64,000 bases of DNA, from contig NZ_JASBQE010000050.1 of NCBI RefSeq assembly GCF_029960785.1, positions 1 through 64,000 on the forward strand, in the 5' to 3' direction. The notes beneath the pieces are model-generated. The model was not told the DNA's origin. It worked only from the letters and a program-made list of their open reading frames with translations, and made no database searches. Positions 9,701-17,098 of this stretch are shown piece by piece. Position 1 is the first letter of the stretch; each line of letters opens with the position of its first letter. Source of the DNA: Polyangium sp. 15x6 (GTDB lineage: Bacteria > Myxococcota_A > Polyangia > Polyangiales > Polyangiaceae). The translations under genes were made by a program, and so were the position numbers.

Positions 9701-10590
9701 CCGCGCCGCCCTGGCCGGAGCGTCCGCCGACGCGCACGATCTCCATCGCCACGACCCCGCTCTCGCTCTTCCAGGGCTGCGCGCGTCGCTTCCGCCTGCG
9801 TCAGCTCATGGGCTTCGACGAGCCGATCAGCACCGGCTACGTGGAGCTGCCCGGCGATCCCGCGGCCGAGCCCGTCGAGATCGACACCGAGGCCGATCTC
9901 GACCCGCGCATCCGCGGCCTCGCAGCCCACGGCGTGCTCGAACGCTGGCCACGCGAAGCCTTCGGCCGCTCCGTCGACGTCGCCGACGTCCGGCGCCGTC
10001 TCGCCCTCGCAGGTCTCCGTCCCGAGATGCCCGAGGCGTCACGCATCGCCGAAGGCATCGCGCGTTTCCTCGACGGTCCCTACACCCGCGCGATCCGTGA
10101 TCAAGGCCTCCGGATGCTGCGCGAAGAACCCTTCGTCCTGACGATCGGCCTGTCCGCGGCGCCCGACGGTTCCCCGCGCGCCCTCGGTCTACGCGGCGCC
10201 GTCGACTTCGTGGTCTTCCGTCCGGACGGGACCGTCGACGTCATCGACTACAAGCTCTCGCGTCCGCGTTCCGACCTGTCGGTCTACGCCTTCCAGCTCC
10301 ACGCCTACGCGCTGAGCATGCACCGCCGCGAGCCAGAGCGGCGCATCCGCGCAGGCGTCGTTTTCCTCGCAGGCTCCTCGCCCGAGCCGATCTTCCTCGC
10401 CGCCGAGGGCGAAGACGGCACCATCACGAACGCAGAGCACGACCACTTCGCGAACGAGCTCAGGACCCTCGGCGAACGTTTCGCCGAAGCACGCTGGGCC
10501 GACCGTTTCGACCCCGTCCCCCTCGATCGATGTCGCAAGCTGCACTGCGGTTTCGTCGGGGCCTGTTACGGGCCTGAAAGCACGATCTGA
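6781..10590 (+). CDS. addA: AddA-type UvrD-like helicase-nuclease
   Basis: 1269 aa superfamily 1A helicase. Walker A is AASAGTGKT (about 22-30). Motif Ia is TTFSRAAAQE. A TLHGLAQQIVR stretch follows. The Walker B/DExx motif is VDEFQDTSRAQRD (about 391-403). Motif III is VGDRKQSIYGFRGADV, motif V is LMTIHASKGLDFPVV and motif VI is TYVAMTRPKRAL. The last 150 residues carry a RecB-type nuclease fold with GAVDFVVF and VIDYKLS (about 1155) and QLHAYALSM. It unwinds and cleaves DNA ends together with AddB. The start codon lies inside the addB stop (ATGA). No RecD- or RecC-like gene is nearby, so an AddAB-type rather than RecBCD-type enzyme is indicated. Confidence 0.9.
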   Translation: MTLPPEDTLLYAFRRNIVVAASAGTGKTYRLTALYVLLTLGLTSMGKADGDEPAEPIPPERIVATTFSRAAAQEIAARVQAALSEIAAWDEEAPAPKLAAIIEARRAAISDPPSIPELKRRAADALGRSAGARIDTLHGLAQQIVRTHALALGVDPQARVVEEDEAQALADLAVDEALSAALSAGGDRAEAARALVAAANGVWGARKQVASLCDRLDEEGLLPSELLLAEHEGGARSLRASLDSIVATCVAGGQRTKDAAAVLARALAQGGPGELFPAAAEEPLRDLFGIAMRGKTSDADKEFAAFREELPGDSNAERAAGLVAILREAPHLSVRERGIVALLEDARTRLGALRRQEGLLSFGDMLRMARDGLRDRPEIAAQVRASIDALLVDEFQDTSRAQRDIVYLLREREDSARPPGRAPIAENLVGHGLFLVGDRKQSIYGFRGADVAVFSRITGELCGPLAREALALAPEICAPEARADLVALRESRRSGGKILDFVNAFSAHDFHAPKDAPPRDFEVVYGPADHLVPVTEAVGTGEVVLVDDDGASPPDAEPVVRGATRSMREAFVAAAFAARFVRSGEGSFRDIAILARRRKTLPLLELALARIDVPHVVAGRALFDTSEVRDVAAVLRLLVDRRDRLALATVLRGPAVGLSDAALAWLGAPKTGLSLPLERSDAPRLLPTLPAWEKLGPADRTRLEDFVRRFVELRRAALRLHPGEAIRAAVAAFDLDRVFASMPRPEMRIGHVDRLLGVARRRGGSLPGFVRWLDRRMRDDSDERDEATFAEEEDAVRLMTIHASKGLDFPVVIVLDLDAGVSPRPSGLGIASLGGPKPTLILRHHASRPDPLSDTMLARLERGERPVLDSLRTEAQAKADELARARELAERQRLTYVAMTRPKRALVMIGVPDPPEGSRKRAKGGSAFESLKDGLTKPAIKDAITRREQASALLADPHAQPREARHGAVSPTGPAPPWPERPPTRTISIATTPLSLFQGCARRFRLRQLMGFDEPISTGYVELPGDPAAEPVEIDTEADLDPRIRGLAAHGVLERWPREAFGRSVDVADVRRRLALAGLRPEMPEASRIAEGIARFLDGPYTRAIRDQGLRMLREEPFVLTIGLSAAPDGSPRALGLRGAVDFVVFRPDGTVDVIDYKLSRPRSDLSVYAFQLHAYALSMHRREPERRIRAGVVFLAGSSPEPIFLAAEGEDGTITNAEHDHFANELRTLGERFAEARWADRFDPVPLDRCRKLHCGFVGACYGPESTI

Positions 10591-10685
10591 CTGCAACGGG
10601 GAGGCGCCGCGCCGGGGCGCTGCCCCGGGCCCCGCGGGGGCTGTTCGCCCCTCGACCCGAACCAGGGCAAGCCCTGGACCTCTGG

Positions 10686-10714
10686 GCATCGACTGCGCGA
10701 AGCGCAGTCGATGC
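10686..10714. repeat. 13-bp perfect hairpin, 3-nt loop
   Basis: GCATCGACTGCGC (10686-10698) and its exact reverse complement (10702-10714) are separated by GAA. The sequence GGGGAAATTTTT follows, so it may act as a terminator for addA, 95 nt after its stop. It shares the inner ACTGCGC-N3-GCGCAGT core with the hairpin at 10769-10799, which suggests a repeated element family rather than two unrelated terminators. Confidence 0.6.
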
Positions 10715-10768
10715 GGGGAAATTTTTGTAGCTGTCCGCCCCCTTTGCAGGCCAGGCCTGGACCGAGGG

Positions 10769-10799
10769 CGGAAGAACTGCGCGATGCGCAGTTCTTCCG
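10769..10799. repeat. 14-bp perfect hairpin, 3-nt loop
   Basis: CGGAAGAACTGCGC (10769-10782) pairs with 10786-10799 across GAT. No T-run follows. The core matches that of the hairpin 83 nt upstream. It may be a REP-like element or a bidirectional terminator between the convergent genes. Confidence 0.55.
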
Positions 10800-10901
10800 A
10801 CGGGCCGGTGGCAAGACCCTCGGGGTGGATTTCACGCTGGCGACGGGGAGGGAGCTCGTCGGGCGCGTGAAAACCGAGCTCGGCGCGCTCCGGGTGGTGT
10901 C

Positions 10902-11157
10902 TGCAACGCGTGCAGAGGGCACAACGAACGTCGAAGAGCCGTTTGCAACGCGTGCAGAGGGCACAACGAACGTTCGAAGAGCCGTTTGCAACGCGTGCAG
11001 AGGGCACAACGAACGTTCGAAGAGCCGTTTGCAACGCGTGCAGACGGCGCAACGAACGTTCGAAACCCGTTTGCAACGCTTGCACGCGGGGTCTCGTGCG
11101 TTGCGATCAGCGTTTGCAACGCTTGCACGCGGGGTCTGGTGCGCTGCGAAGCCGCTC
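10902..11157. repeat. Six-unit tandem repeat, 42-43 bp period
   Basis: Units start at 10902, 10944, 10987, 11030, 11072 and 11115, each opening with TGCAACGC(G/T)TGCA. Units 2 and 3 are identical. Units 1 and 4 differ slightly, and units 5 and 6 share only the opening and a different second half (CGCGGGGTCT). The unit contains the small palindromes ACGCGT, AACGTT and TTCGAA. The period is close to four helical turns, so the cores would face the same side of the DNA. There are no variable spacers, so it is not a CRISPR. Confidence 0.85.
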
Positions 11158-11168
11158 GGGCAGTGAAG

Positions 11169-12467
11169 CTAGAACTCTCCGTCCGCGATCGCCCGCATCA
11201 ACACCTGCATCGTCACGATGCCGAGGTACCGCCCGTGATGCTCCACGATCACCGGATCGTACGTGCGTGGCTCGTCCCGCGACGTCGCAAGCCGCAGCGC
11301 GACCGGCAAGGGCGTCGCCTGGTCCACCCGCAGCGGATGCGGATCCATCAGCGTAGCGATCGGACGACCGCCGCGGCGCGTGTGCGTGAGCTCGTCCAGA
11401 AGCCGCTCCCGCGTCGCGAGTCCGAGCACGTGTCCCTCACAGTCCACCACCGGCAGCGCCGCGAACGCGGTCGCTCGCCGCAGCGTCTCCGCGACCTCTC
11501 CCGCGGGCGTCGTCGGCAGCACGGACGCATGGGATCCGCGCAGCGCGCTGATCGTGCGCGGCGGCGGGATCGACCGGCCATCCCGCTCCGTCTGGCGCGC
11601 CGCGCGCCGCACGAGATCCTTCACGGTCGTAGACAGCGCGGAGAGCTCCGGCGCAGGCCTCGCGAGCAGATAGCCCTGGCCGAGCTCCACGCCGCACGCG
11701 AGCAGCGCGTGCAGATCGTGTTCGTCCTCGATGCCCTCCGCGATCACCTGGATCCCCGCGCGCCGCCCGAAATCCGCCAGCGCCCGCACGAGATGCGCGC
11801 GCAGCGGATCACCCGCCAGGTGCCGCACGATCGCCTTGTCGAGCTTCAAGAAATGCGGCCGCACGCGCACGAGCGCCGTGAGCGACGCGTAGCCCGCGCC
11901 CACGTCGTCGAGCGCAATCCGAAACCCTTGGCTCGCGTAGTGCCGGACGATCCGTTCGAGACGGTCACTGTCGAGCACCGCCCCCGACTCCGTCAGCTCG
12001 AGGACGATGCGCGTCGGAGCGACCCCATGCTCTTCGAGCAGCCGCCGCGTGAACCCCGCGCTGAAGGCCGGGTCGTCGATCACCCGTGGATCGACGTTCA
12101 GGAAAAACACGCCTTCGGATCCGACGCGCGCGAGCGTCTCGATCCCGATCTCACGGAAGCGACGGTCGACGGCCACGAGCTTTCCGTGCGAGTGCGCCAT
12201 CTCGAGGAGCGCCTGCGGCCCCGACACACCACGCGCGTGTGCCTCGGACGCACCCGGGCCGAGGCGCCCGAGCACCTCGCGCCCCATCACCTCGCCGGTG
12301 CCGAGGTCCACGATCGGCTGGAAAGCCACGTGCAGGTGTTCACTCACGAGCAGTTCGTCGAGCCAGGTCGCGGCGGTCGACACCGCGCCCGAACCTGGCG
12401 GGATGGTCCCGAGGGTATCCTCCCTCGCCGCCAACGGCGCTTCCGCGCGCTGCTCACCTGCCTTCAT
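11169..12467 (-). CDS. EAL-domain protein with C-terminal CBS pair
   Basis: 432 aa with no GGDEF domain. The EAL domain (about 40-285) would hydrolyse cyclic di-GMP. The signature is EVLGRL instead of EALLR, with the metal-binding Glu kept. The other catalytic motifs are present: LNVDP (Asn), ELTES, LDDVGAGYASL (Asp pair), LKLDKAIVR (Lys), AEGIED and GQGYLLARP. Residues about 310-430 form two CBS motifs (LPVVDCEGHVLGLATRERLL; VIVEHHGRYLGIVTMQVL), which usually bind adenine nucleotides and could gate activity. No membrane span or signal peptide is visible, so it is cytosolic. It is divergent from the phospholipase gene and convergent with addA. The Val at the signature leaves some doubt about catalysis. 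Confidence 0.85.
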   Translation of the reverse strand: MKAGEQRAEAPLAAREDTLGTIPPGSGAVSTAATWLDELLVSEHLHVAFQPIVDLGTGEVMGREVLGRLGPGASEAHARGVSGPQALLEMAHSHGKLVAVDRRFREIGIETLARVGSEGVFFLNVDPRVIDDPAFSAGFTRRLLEEHGVAPTRIVLELTESGAVLDSDRLERIVRHYASQGFRIALDDVGAGYASLTALVRVRPHFLKLDKAIVRHLAGDPLRAHLVRALADFGRRAGIQVIAEGIEDEHDLHALLACGVELGQGYLLARPAPELSALSTTVKDLVRRAARQTERDGRSIPPPRTISALRGSHASVLPTTPAGEVAETLRRATAFAALPVVDCEGHVLGLATRERLLDELTHTRRGGRPIATLMDPHPLRVDQATPLPVALRLATSRDEPRTYDPVIVEHHGRYLGIVTMQVLMRAIADGEF

Positions 12468-12494
12468 CGGTAGGTCAATCCTCCGGTGTCCTCA

Positions 12495-12519
12495 TACTAC
12501 CGGTTTTTTTCGGGACGGT
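12495..12519. promoter_or_regulatory. Short inverted repeat in divergent promoter region
   Basis: CTACCG (12495-12500) and CGGTAG (12514-12519) flank a 13-nt spacer containing T7. They sit in the 164-bp gap between the divergent EAL and phospholipase genes, so this could be an operator or a small hairpin. No clear sigma-70 boxes were identified. Confidence 0.3.
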
Positions 12520-12631
12520 AGCATTCCCGTTTCTTGCGAACGTACGTACGCAGCGGTTCGTGGTTTTGCTCGCGTATGCACGCTTTCGAGTCCGCCCGCC
12601 CGGCTCTAGGGCTTTCCTTAGGGGAGGGCGT

Positions 12632-14428
12632 ATGCCGAGGGAACGGGCCGCGCTGGAAGTCCTGGTCACGACGCCTCACGGCGCGCCTGTCCAGGGTGCA
12701 TCCGTGCGTGTCCTCGGCCCGCGGGGGGCCGCGGTGGCGGAGGAGTTCGCGCCCGGGTGGAGCCGCGTCGTCTTGCCGCGGCGCGGCGATTACGAGCTCA
12801 TCGTGGAGCCCGGGGCCTCGCCGTTCGAGCTCCGGTCGCTCCGCACCACGCTTTTCCTGACACCCGGCAAATGCGGGAGTGTGCTCGCCGCGATGAGCGG
12901 CCTCGAAGGGGTGCGATCCCGGGTCGAGCGCGTCGATTGCGCGGAAGGTCGCGTCACGGCCCACGTGGTCCTCGATTACGTGTGGTTTTCCCACATCGGT
13001 TATCCTCCGACGCTCGGCAATCGTGTGGACATGCTGGTCGACGGGGAGGACGGCTGGCGCGCGGTGGCCGAGGCGCTCCTCGACGCGCGACGCTCGATTC
13101 GCGTGACCACGTGGGTCTACGAGCCGGAGCTCGAGCTCTTGCGCCCCCATCCGCTCGCGGAGCCCGAGGACCGCGAGGCCTATACCATCCAGCGCATCCT
13201 CGAATCCCGGGCCCAGGCGTCCGTCACCGTCCAGCTCCTGCTCTGGAAACCGCCGCTCTTGCCCATTCCCGGCGACGCGCGGCGCGTCGCGCTCACCGAG
13301 GGGGACGGATTCGAGGTCCTCACCGAGAAAAACCCCACCGAGCGCCCGCTCTTCGACGAACGTCATGCGCTCGGAAATCGTCTGCTCGGCGAGATGCAGA
13401 TCGGCTCGTTTCACCAGAAGACCGTGGTCGTCGACGGCCGCATCGGGTTTTGCGGCGGGATGAACATGCGCCAGAACGACTGGGACACCCGCCATCACCG
13501 TCTGTTCGAGCCGAGCCGGTGCCGATTCTCGCGGTCGAGCTCGTTCCGCGCCCGCGTCAAGGAGGGGCTCTGCGCCGCGGACCACCCGCCCCGCCACGAT
13601 TTCGTGGCCCGTATCGAGGGCCCGAGCGTCGCCCACCTCGAAGAGAACTTCCGCGAGCGATGGAATCGCCTGCTCGAGCGCGGCGCGCCGAACGCCGAGC
13701 GCTCCACGTACGTGCCCGCGCCCGAGCCCGCCGTGCTCCCCGAGGCGCCCGGGCGCTCGGCCGTGCAGGTCGTCCGCACGATGCCCGCGCCGAACGCCGA
13801 GCGCGGCATCCTCGACGTGTATCTCCGCGCCGTCGCCGCCGCCCGCCGCCTCATTTACATCGAGGATCAGTATTTCCGGTCCACCTACGTCAGCGAGGCG
13901 ATCGCCGAAGCAGCCCGGAAGAACCCGCGCCTCTCGGTCCTCGTCATCACGAGCGAGGCGCAGGCGAACCACCCCCTCATCGGCGCGTGGAGCCACGCCT
14001 GCTTCGAGCGCATCCGCGAGGCCATCCCCGATTTCGAGCTCTACTCGCTCCGCTGCGCCGGCCGCGACGGGCGCGGCAAGCGACGCGTGCAGGAGGTCGA
14101 CCTCCACGGCAAGCTGCTGCTCGTCGATGACGCCTTCGTCACGGTGGGGAGCTGCAACGTGAACGACCGCGGCTTCGAATACGAGGGCGAGTGCAACGTG
14201 GCCATCGTCGATCCGGCCTTCGTCGCCACCCTCCGGCTCGGCCTCTTCCGCGATTACCTCGGCGGCGATCCGCGCCTCGGAAAGGACATCGAGCGCGACG
14301 TCGCGATCTTCCGCGAGCACGCCGCGCGGAATGCCGAGGGCTTGCCCGACGGCGATCCGCACCCGTACGTCGTCCCGTTCGCCCCGCGCCCCCGACGCTC
14401 GCAGATCTTCGGCCGCAGCGTCTTTTGA
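12632..14428 (+). CDS. Phospholipase D-family protein, two HKD motifs
   Basis: 598 aa. The ATG at 12632 is preceded by AGGGGAGGGCGT, which decides the start. HKD motif 1 is HQKTVVVDGRIGFCGGMN (about 260). HKD motif 2 is HGKLLLVDDAFVTVGSCN (about 491). Both keep His, Lys and Asp. Before them lies a domain of about 110 residues that resembles a small beta-sandwich (GAPVQGASVRVLGPRG, then YELIVEPG). The IYIEDQYF and NDRGFEYEGECNVAI stretches are typical of phospholipase D and cardiolipin synthase-like enzymes acting on phosphodiester bonds of phospholipids. There is no signal peptide or membrane span, so a cardiolipin synthase is unlikely; a soluble phospholipase or phosphatidyltransferase fits better. 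Confidence 0.85.
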   Translation: MPRERAALEVLVTTPHGAPVQGASVRVLGPRGAAVAEEFAPGWSRVVLPRRGDYELIVEPGASPFELRSLRTTLFLTPGKCGSVLAAMSGLEGVRSRVERVDCAEGRVTAHVVLDYVWFSHIGYPPTLGNRVDMLVDGEDGWRAVAEALLDARRSIRVTTWVYEPELELLRPHPLAEPEDREAYTIQRILESRAQASVTVQLLLWKPPLLPIPGDARRVALTEGDGFEVLTEKNPTERPLFDERHALGNRLLGEMQIGSFHQKTVVVDGRIGFCGGMNMRQNDWDTRHHRLFEPSRCRFSRSSSFRARVKEGLCAADHPPRHDFVARIEGPSVAHLEENFRERWNRLLERGAPNAERSTYVPAPEPAVLPEAPGRSAVQVVRTMPAPNAERGILDVYLRAVAAARRLIYIEDQYFRSTYVSEAIAEAARKNPRLSVLVITSEAQANHPLIGAWSHACFERIREAIPDFELYSLRCAGRDGRGKRRVQEVDLHGKLLLVDDAFVTVGSCNVNDRGFEYEGECNVAIVDPAFVATLRLGLFRDYLGGDPRLGKDIERDVAIFREHAARNAEGLPDGDPHPYVVPFAPRPRRSQIFGRSVF

Positions 14429-14488
14429 CGCGCCGCGCGCGCCTCACCCCTTGACGGCCGCGCCCCGCTCCGATGTTCTCTCGCTGCC

Positions 14489-15154
14489 ATGCAGATCGAC
14501 CGCTCCCGGTTTCTCTTCCTCACCGCGACGATGGCCTCCGGCGCGTGCGGCGGCGCCGCGCAGCCCGGGGCCGGTGATCCCGTCGTCGCGGCGCCGGTCG
14601 TGACGTTGCCCGGGGAGGACAACCCCGCCGAATCCCGCACGGCCGCGGGCTCGCCGGGCCAGCCGGGCGTGGGCGAGCCGAGCGAGGAGGTCCGCGCGAC
14701 GCTCGAAGGGGCCGGTTCCTCGTCCACCGACGAGCCCTCCGTGTGCGACGACGGCGGCCCGGCGCCGAAGGGGTGTGACACCCTGCGCGCGCCGGGGCCT
14801 CAATGCGAGAGCTTCTTCGATACCCGCGAGATGTGTGGCAAGCTCGCGCAGGGGCTCAAGCCGCGCGTGGCGGAGAAGGCCGTCGATTGCCTGCTCGCGA
14901 AGAGCGGCAAGCAGTCGCTCTGCAGCTTCGACATCGCGAACCAGTGCGGGATGTCGGCCGTGCGCAAGGCGTCGTGCGTCGAGCCCTCCACGCAATCGGC
15001 GTGCGCCCCCGCCGTGAAGGCTTGCGGCGGCCGGCTCGCGATGAAGGATTGCCAGGCGCTCCTCTCGTCCGTGAACAGGAAAAACCGCGAGAACATGCTC
15101 GCCTGCGTGACCGAGGGCTGCTCGATCGATTATTGCATGTATTCGGTGGAGTGA
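14489..15154 (+). CDS. Cys-rich lipoprotein, unknown function
   Basis: 221 aa. The leader ends in ASGAC (Cys20), a lipobox. An acidic, Gly/Pro-rich linker runs to about residue 95. The remainder has about a dozen Cys in alternating spacing (MCGKL, VDCLL, SLCSF, QCGMS, ACAPAVKACGG, DCQALL, ACVTEGCSIDYC), which suggests a disulfide-stabilised helical domain in the periplasm or on the surface. I do not recognise the family; similar Cys-rich lipoproteins are frequent in myxobacteria. Its end overlaps the convergent MYXO-CTERM fragment by 25 nt. Confidence 0.75.
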   Translation: MQIDRSRFLFLTATMASGACGGAAQPGAGDPVVAAPVVTLPGEDNPAESRTAAGSPGQPGVGEPSEEVRATLEGAGSSSTDEPSVCDDGGPAPKGCDTLRAPGPQCESFFDTREMCGKLAQGLKPRVAEKAVDCLLAKSGKQSLCSFDIANQCGMSAVRKASCVEPSTQSACAPAVKACGGRLAMKDCQALLSSVNRKNRENMLACVTEGCSIDYCMYSVE

Positions 15155-15917
15155 CGTGATCCGGGGCGGCGCCGCGGCCGGCGGCAGAGCCCGAGGGCGC
15201 CTGCCGCGGCCAGAACGAGCCATGGCGTGTTGCCCTCGCCTTCGGGGGCCGTGACGTTGCAGCCGCCATACTGGGGGAGCGGCGGGGGCACGCAGCGCCC
15301 GTCGACGTTGCAGCCGAAGCCGTTCGCGCAATGCTCGTTCTTGGTGCAGCTCTCGCGACAGGTGCCCACGGTGAAAGCGCAGATGTACGGTGTGCAATCG
15401 AGGTTCACGCGCTCCTCGACGGCGCAGCCGAGGAGCGGGCCCTGACAGAATGCCGGCCCGAGGCTCGTCACCTCGTCGACGCACTCGGGGCGAACGCACA
15501 TGGCGGCTTCCGTGGCATCGATGCAGTTGCCTGCGCCGTCGCACGTGGCCACGCAGGTGTTTCCGAGCGAGCAATCGCCGTGCAGATCGACGCCCGCCGG
15601 CTCCACGAAGCACTGACCGTAGCGCCCGGGGAGCGAGCACGAGTAGCAGGGCAGCTCGCAGGCCGATTCGCAGCAGACGCCGTCCACGCAATGGCCCGTG
15701 GCGCACGTGTCGTCGCTCTTGCATTCCTGAGCGCCGCTCGGGCGGTAGATCTGCGCGCCGTTGCCGTTGAAAAGGAGCGCCGTGTTGTTCGCCGGGATGG
15801 CGACGAGCTGCGGCGTCGCGAGGTCGTACGCCTCGGGGCTGCCTCCCTGCGGGGGCGGCGTGGTCTCCCACGTGTCCGTGATGGGCTGATACCGGAACGA
15901 GACGAGCGACGGGTCGT
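15130..15917 (-). pseudogene. C-terminal fragment of a kelch-type MYXO-CTERM protein
   Basis: The reading frame is coherent from about 15917 down to the stop at 15130. It starts inside a kelch-like blade (DDPSLVSFRYQPITDTWE), continues to IPANNTALLFNGNG, then a Cys-rich stalk (ECKSDDTCATGHCVDGVCCESAC and further Cys pairs) and a tail with one membrane span (WLVLAAAGALGL) followed by an Arg cluster. This is the architecture of myxobacterial surface proteins sorted by the MYXO-CTERM route. No start codon or signal peptide belongs to it; upstream the frame enters unrelated sequence. It is therefore a 5'-truncated remnant or the product of a misjoin. Confidence 0.65.
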
Positions 15918-16225
15918 CAAGGCGGAGGGATCGGCCGATACGGTGGAGCGCACGGCGGTTACCAGGGCCAAACCGCCGCCGAGCACGCGGTCCGGAGGAA
16001 GGTCGTCCTTGCCGGTGCTCGCGCTGCTCCTGGTCGTGGGGATCGGATCCGTGGGCGCGATGGCGCGGATGCTCGCGGGAAACGGGAGCACGGCCCCGGG
16101 GAGCAGCGCGAAGGAGGAAACGCCCGCCGCAGAGGCCCCGACGATGGCCGTCGCGCCGGAAGCCGCGGCGTCCGCGAGCGCCGTGGCCCTCCGCCCCCCG
16201 GAGGCCGTGGCGGCGTCGGCGATGC
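15918..16225 (+). other. Inverted segment encoding a kinase-type linker and membrane span
   Basis: On the + strand this reads AEGSADTVERTAVTRAKPPP, then a transmembrane helix (LPVLALLLVVGIGSVGAMA), then an Ala/Pro/Glu-rich tail. This is exactly what follows the catalytic domain in the kinases of this window. The kinase N-terminus next to it is on the - strand. GGTCGT (15912-15917) and ACGACC (16233-16238) flank the segment as inverted 6-bp microhomology. Flipping the segment between these sites puts this frame in phase with the kinase frame (EIGAVVKAEGS). Part of the kinase C-lobe would still be absent. Confidence 0.55.
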
Positions 16226-17008
16226 GCGGTGCACGACCGCCCCGATCTCCGGCGAGACCCACGGGGCGCGCGCCTGCACGGGCTCGGGCGCGCGGGAGCA
16301 GATCGCCATGATGAGATCGCCGAAGGCGCTGATCCCCTCGTGCGGCGCGGTGCCGCAGAGGGCGCGGTAGAGCACGACGCCGAGCGACCAGACATCCGTG
16401 CGGAAATCGATCTCTTTGATCCCGCGCGCCTGCTCCGGGGACATGTAGAGCGGCGAGCCCAGCATGGAGCCCGATCGGGTCATTCCGGTGGTATCGGCGC
16501 CTGGCTCGGCCTTGGTCTTGGCGATGCCGAAGTCGAGGATCTTCACGGTGATCCCGCCGTCCTCGCCGCGGGCGAGGAACAGGTTGGCGGGCTTGATGTC
16601 GCGATGGATGATCCGCGTCGCGTGCGCGGCCGCGAGCCCGGTGCACACCTGCCCGACGATGTTCACCGCGATCGCGGGGTCGAGCCGCGGGGCCCGCGAG
16701 AGCAGCCGCTCCAGGTCCTCGCCCTGGAGCAGCTCCATCACCATGAATGCCTCGTTCGTGTCCGGGTCCTCGCCCGTCTCCAGGATCCGGGCCACGTGAT
16801 CGCTATCGATCGACGCCGTCGTCCTCGCTTCCCGGTGGAAGCGCGCGAGGCGCGAGTCGTCCTTCATCACCATGAACGCGGGCAGCACTTTGACGGCCAC
16901 GCGCGCGTCGTCCGTGACGCACCTCGCCTCGTAGACGACGCCCATCCCGCCGGCGCCGATTTGCCGAAGGATCTCGTACTTTCCGGCCAGGATGTTGCGC
17001 ACCACCAC
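15959..17008 (-). CDS. Ser/Thr protein kinase, C-lobe broken by rearrangement
   Basis: GTG at 17008 starts a normal kinase: IGAGGMGVVYEA (Gly loop), VAVKVLPAF, HRDIKPANLFLARG, DFGIAKTK, SPLYMSPEQ and TDVWSLGVVLYRAL. Coherent kinase sequence ends at EIGAVVHRA (about 16226). After that the frame reads Pro/Arg-rich nonsense through an inverted segment until a stop at 15959. The late C-lobe and the membrane anchor are lost from this frame. The membrane anchor appears on the opposite strand just downstream. The conserved core could still fold, but the missing C-lobe makes activity doubtful. I regard the gene as disrupted. Confidence 0.65.
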   Translation of the reverse strand: MVVRNILAGKYEILRQIGAGGMGVVYEARCVTDDARVAVKVLPAFMVMKDDSRLARFHREARTTASIDSDHVARILETGEDPDTNEAFMVMELLQGEDLERLLSRAPRLDPAIAVNIVGQVCTGLAAAHATRIIHRDIKPANLFLARGEDGGITVKILDFGIAKTKAEPGADTTGMTRSGSMLGSPLYMSPEQARGIKEIDFRTDVWSLGVVLYRALCGTAPHEGISAFGDLIMAICSRAPEPVQARAPWVSPEIGAVVHRASPTPPRPPGGGGPRRSRTPRLPARRPSSGPLRRAFPPSRCSPGPCSRFPRASAPSRPRIRSPRPGAARAPARTTFLRTACSAAVWPW

Positions 17009-17098
17009 GTGACTCTACGCAAGAGCAACTGGCGCTGCAACGCGGTTGCCGTCCGCGCGGCGCGGCCTACGCGCCGGCGCGGACGTGACGCGCAATGC

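Larger units (their letters stand above)
10591..11168. other. 578-bp convergent intergenic region rich in repeats
   Basis: This lies between the 3' ends of addA (+) and the EAL gene (-). It begins with GC-rich inverted segments (10600-10685) resembling the degenerate palindromic elements scattered in Sorangium-type genomes. Two near-perfect hairpins and a tandem repeat follow, listed separately. Frames crossing it are open on both strands because the repeat has few stop codons, and none looks like a protein. Confidence 0.6.

Noticed and set aside
6538-9930. 1130-codon - strand frame opposite addA
   Set aside because: Shadow of a high-GC gene; helicase motifs are on the + strand.
10832-11128. 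Open frame on the - strand through the 42-43 bp repeat, with Cys pairs (CALCTRCKRLF)
   Set aside because: All frames through the array are partly open because the repeat has few stops; unit lengths alternate 42 and 43 bp, which breaks a protein repeat, and there is no ribosome site.
10902-11157. CRISPR array
   Set aside because: The repeats are directly adjacent, without unique spacers, and no cas gene is present.
15130-16395. Single long - strand gene of 421 codons starting at 16395
   Set aside because: Only the part below about 15917 is protein-like; above it the frame is an off-frame reading of the kinase and of the inverted segment.
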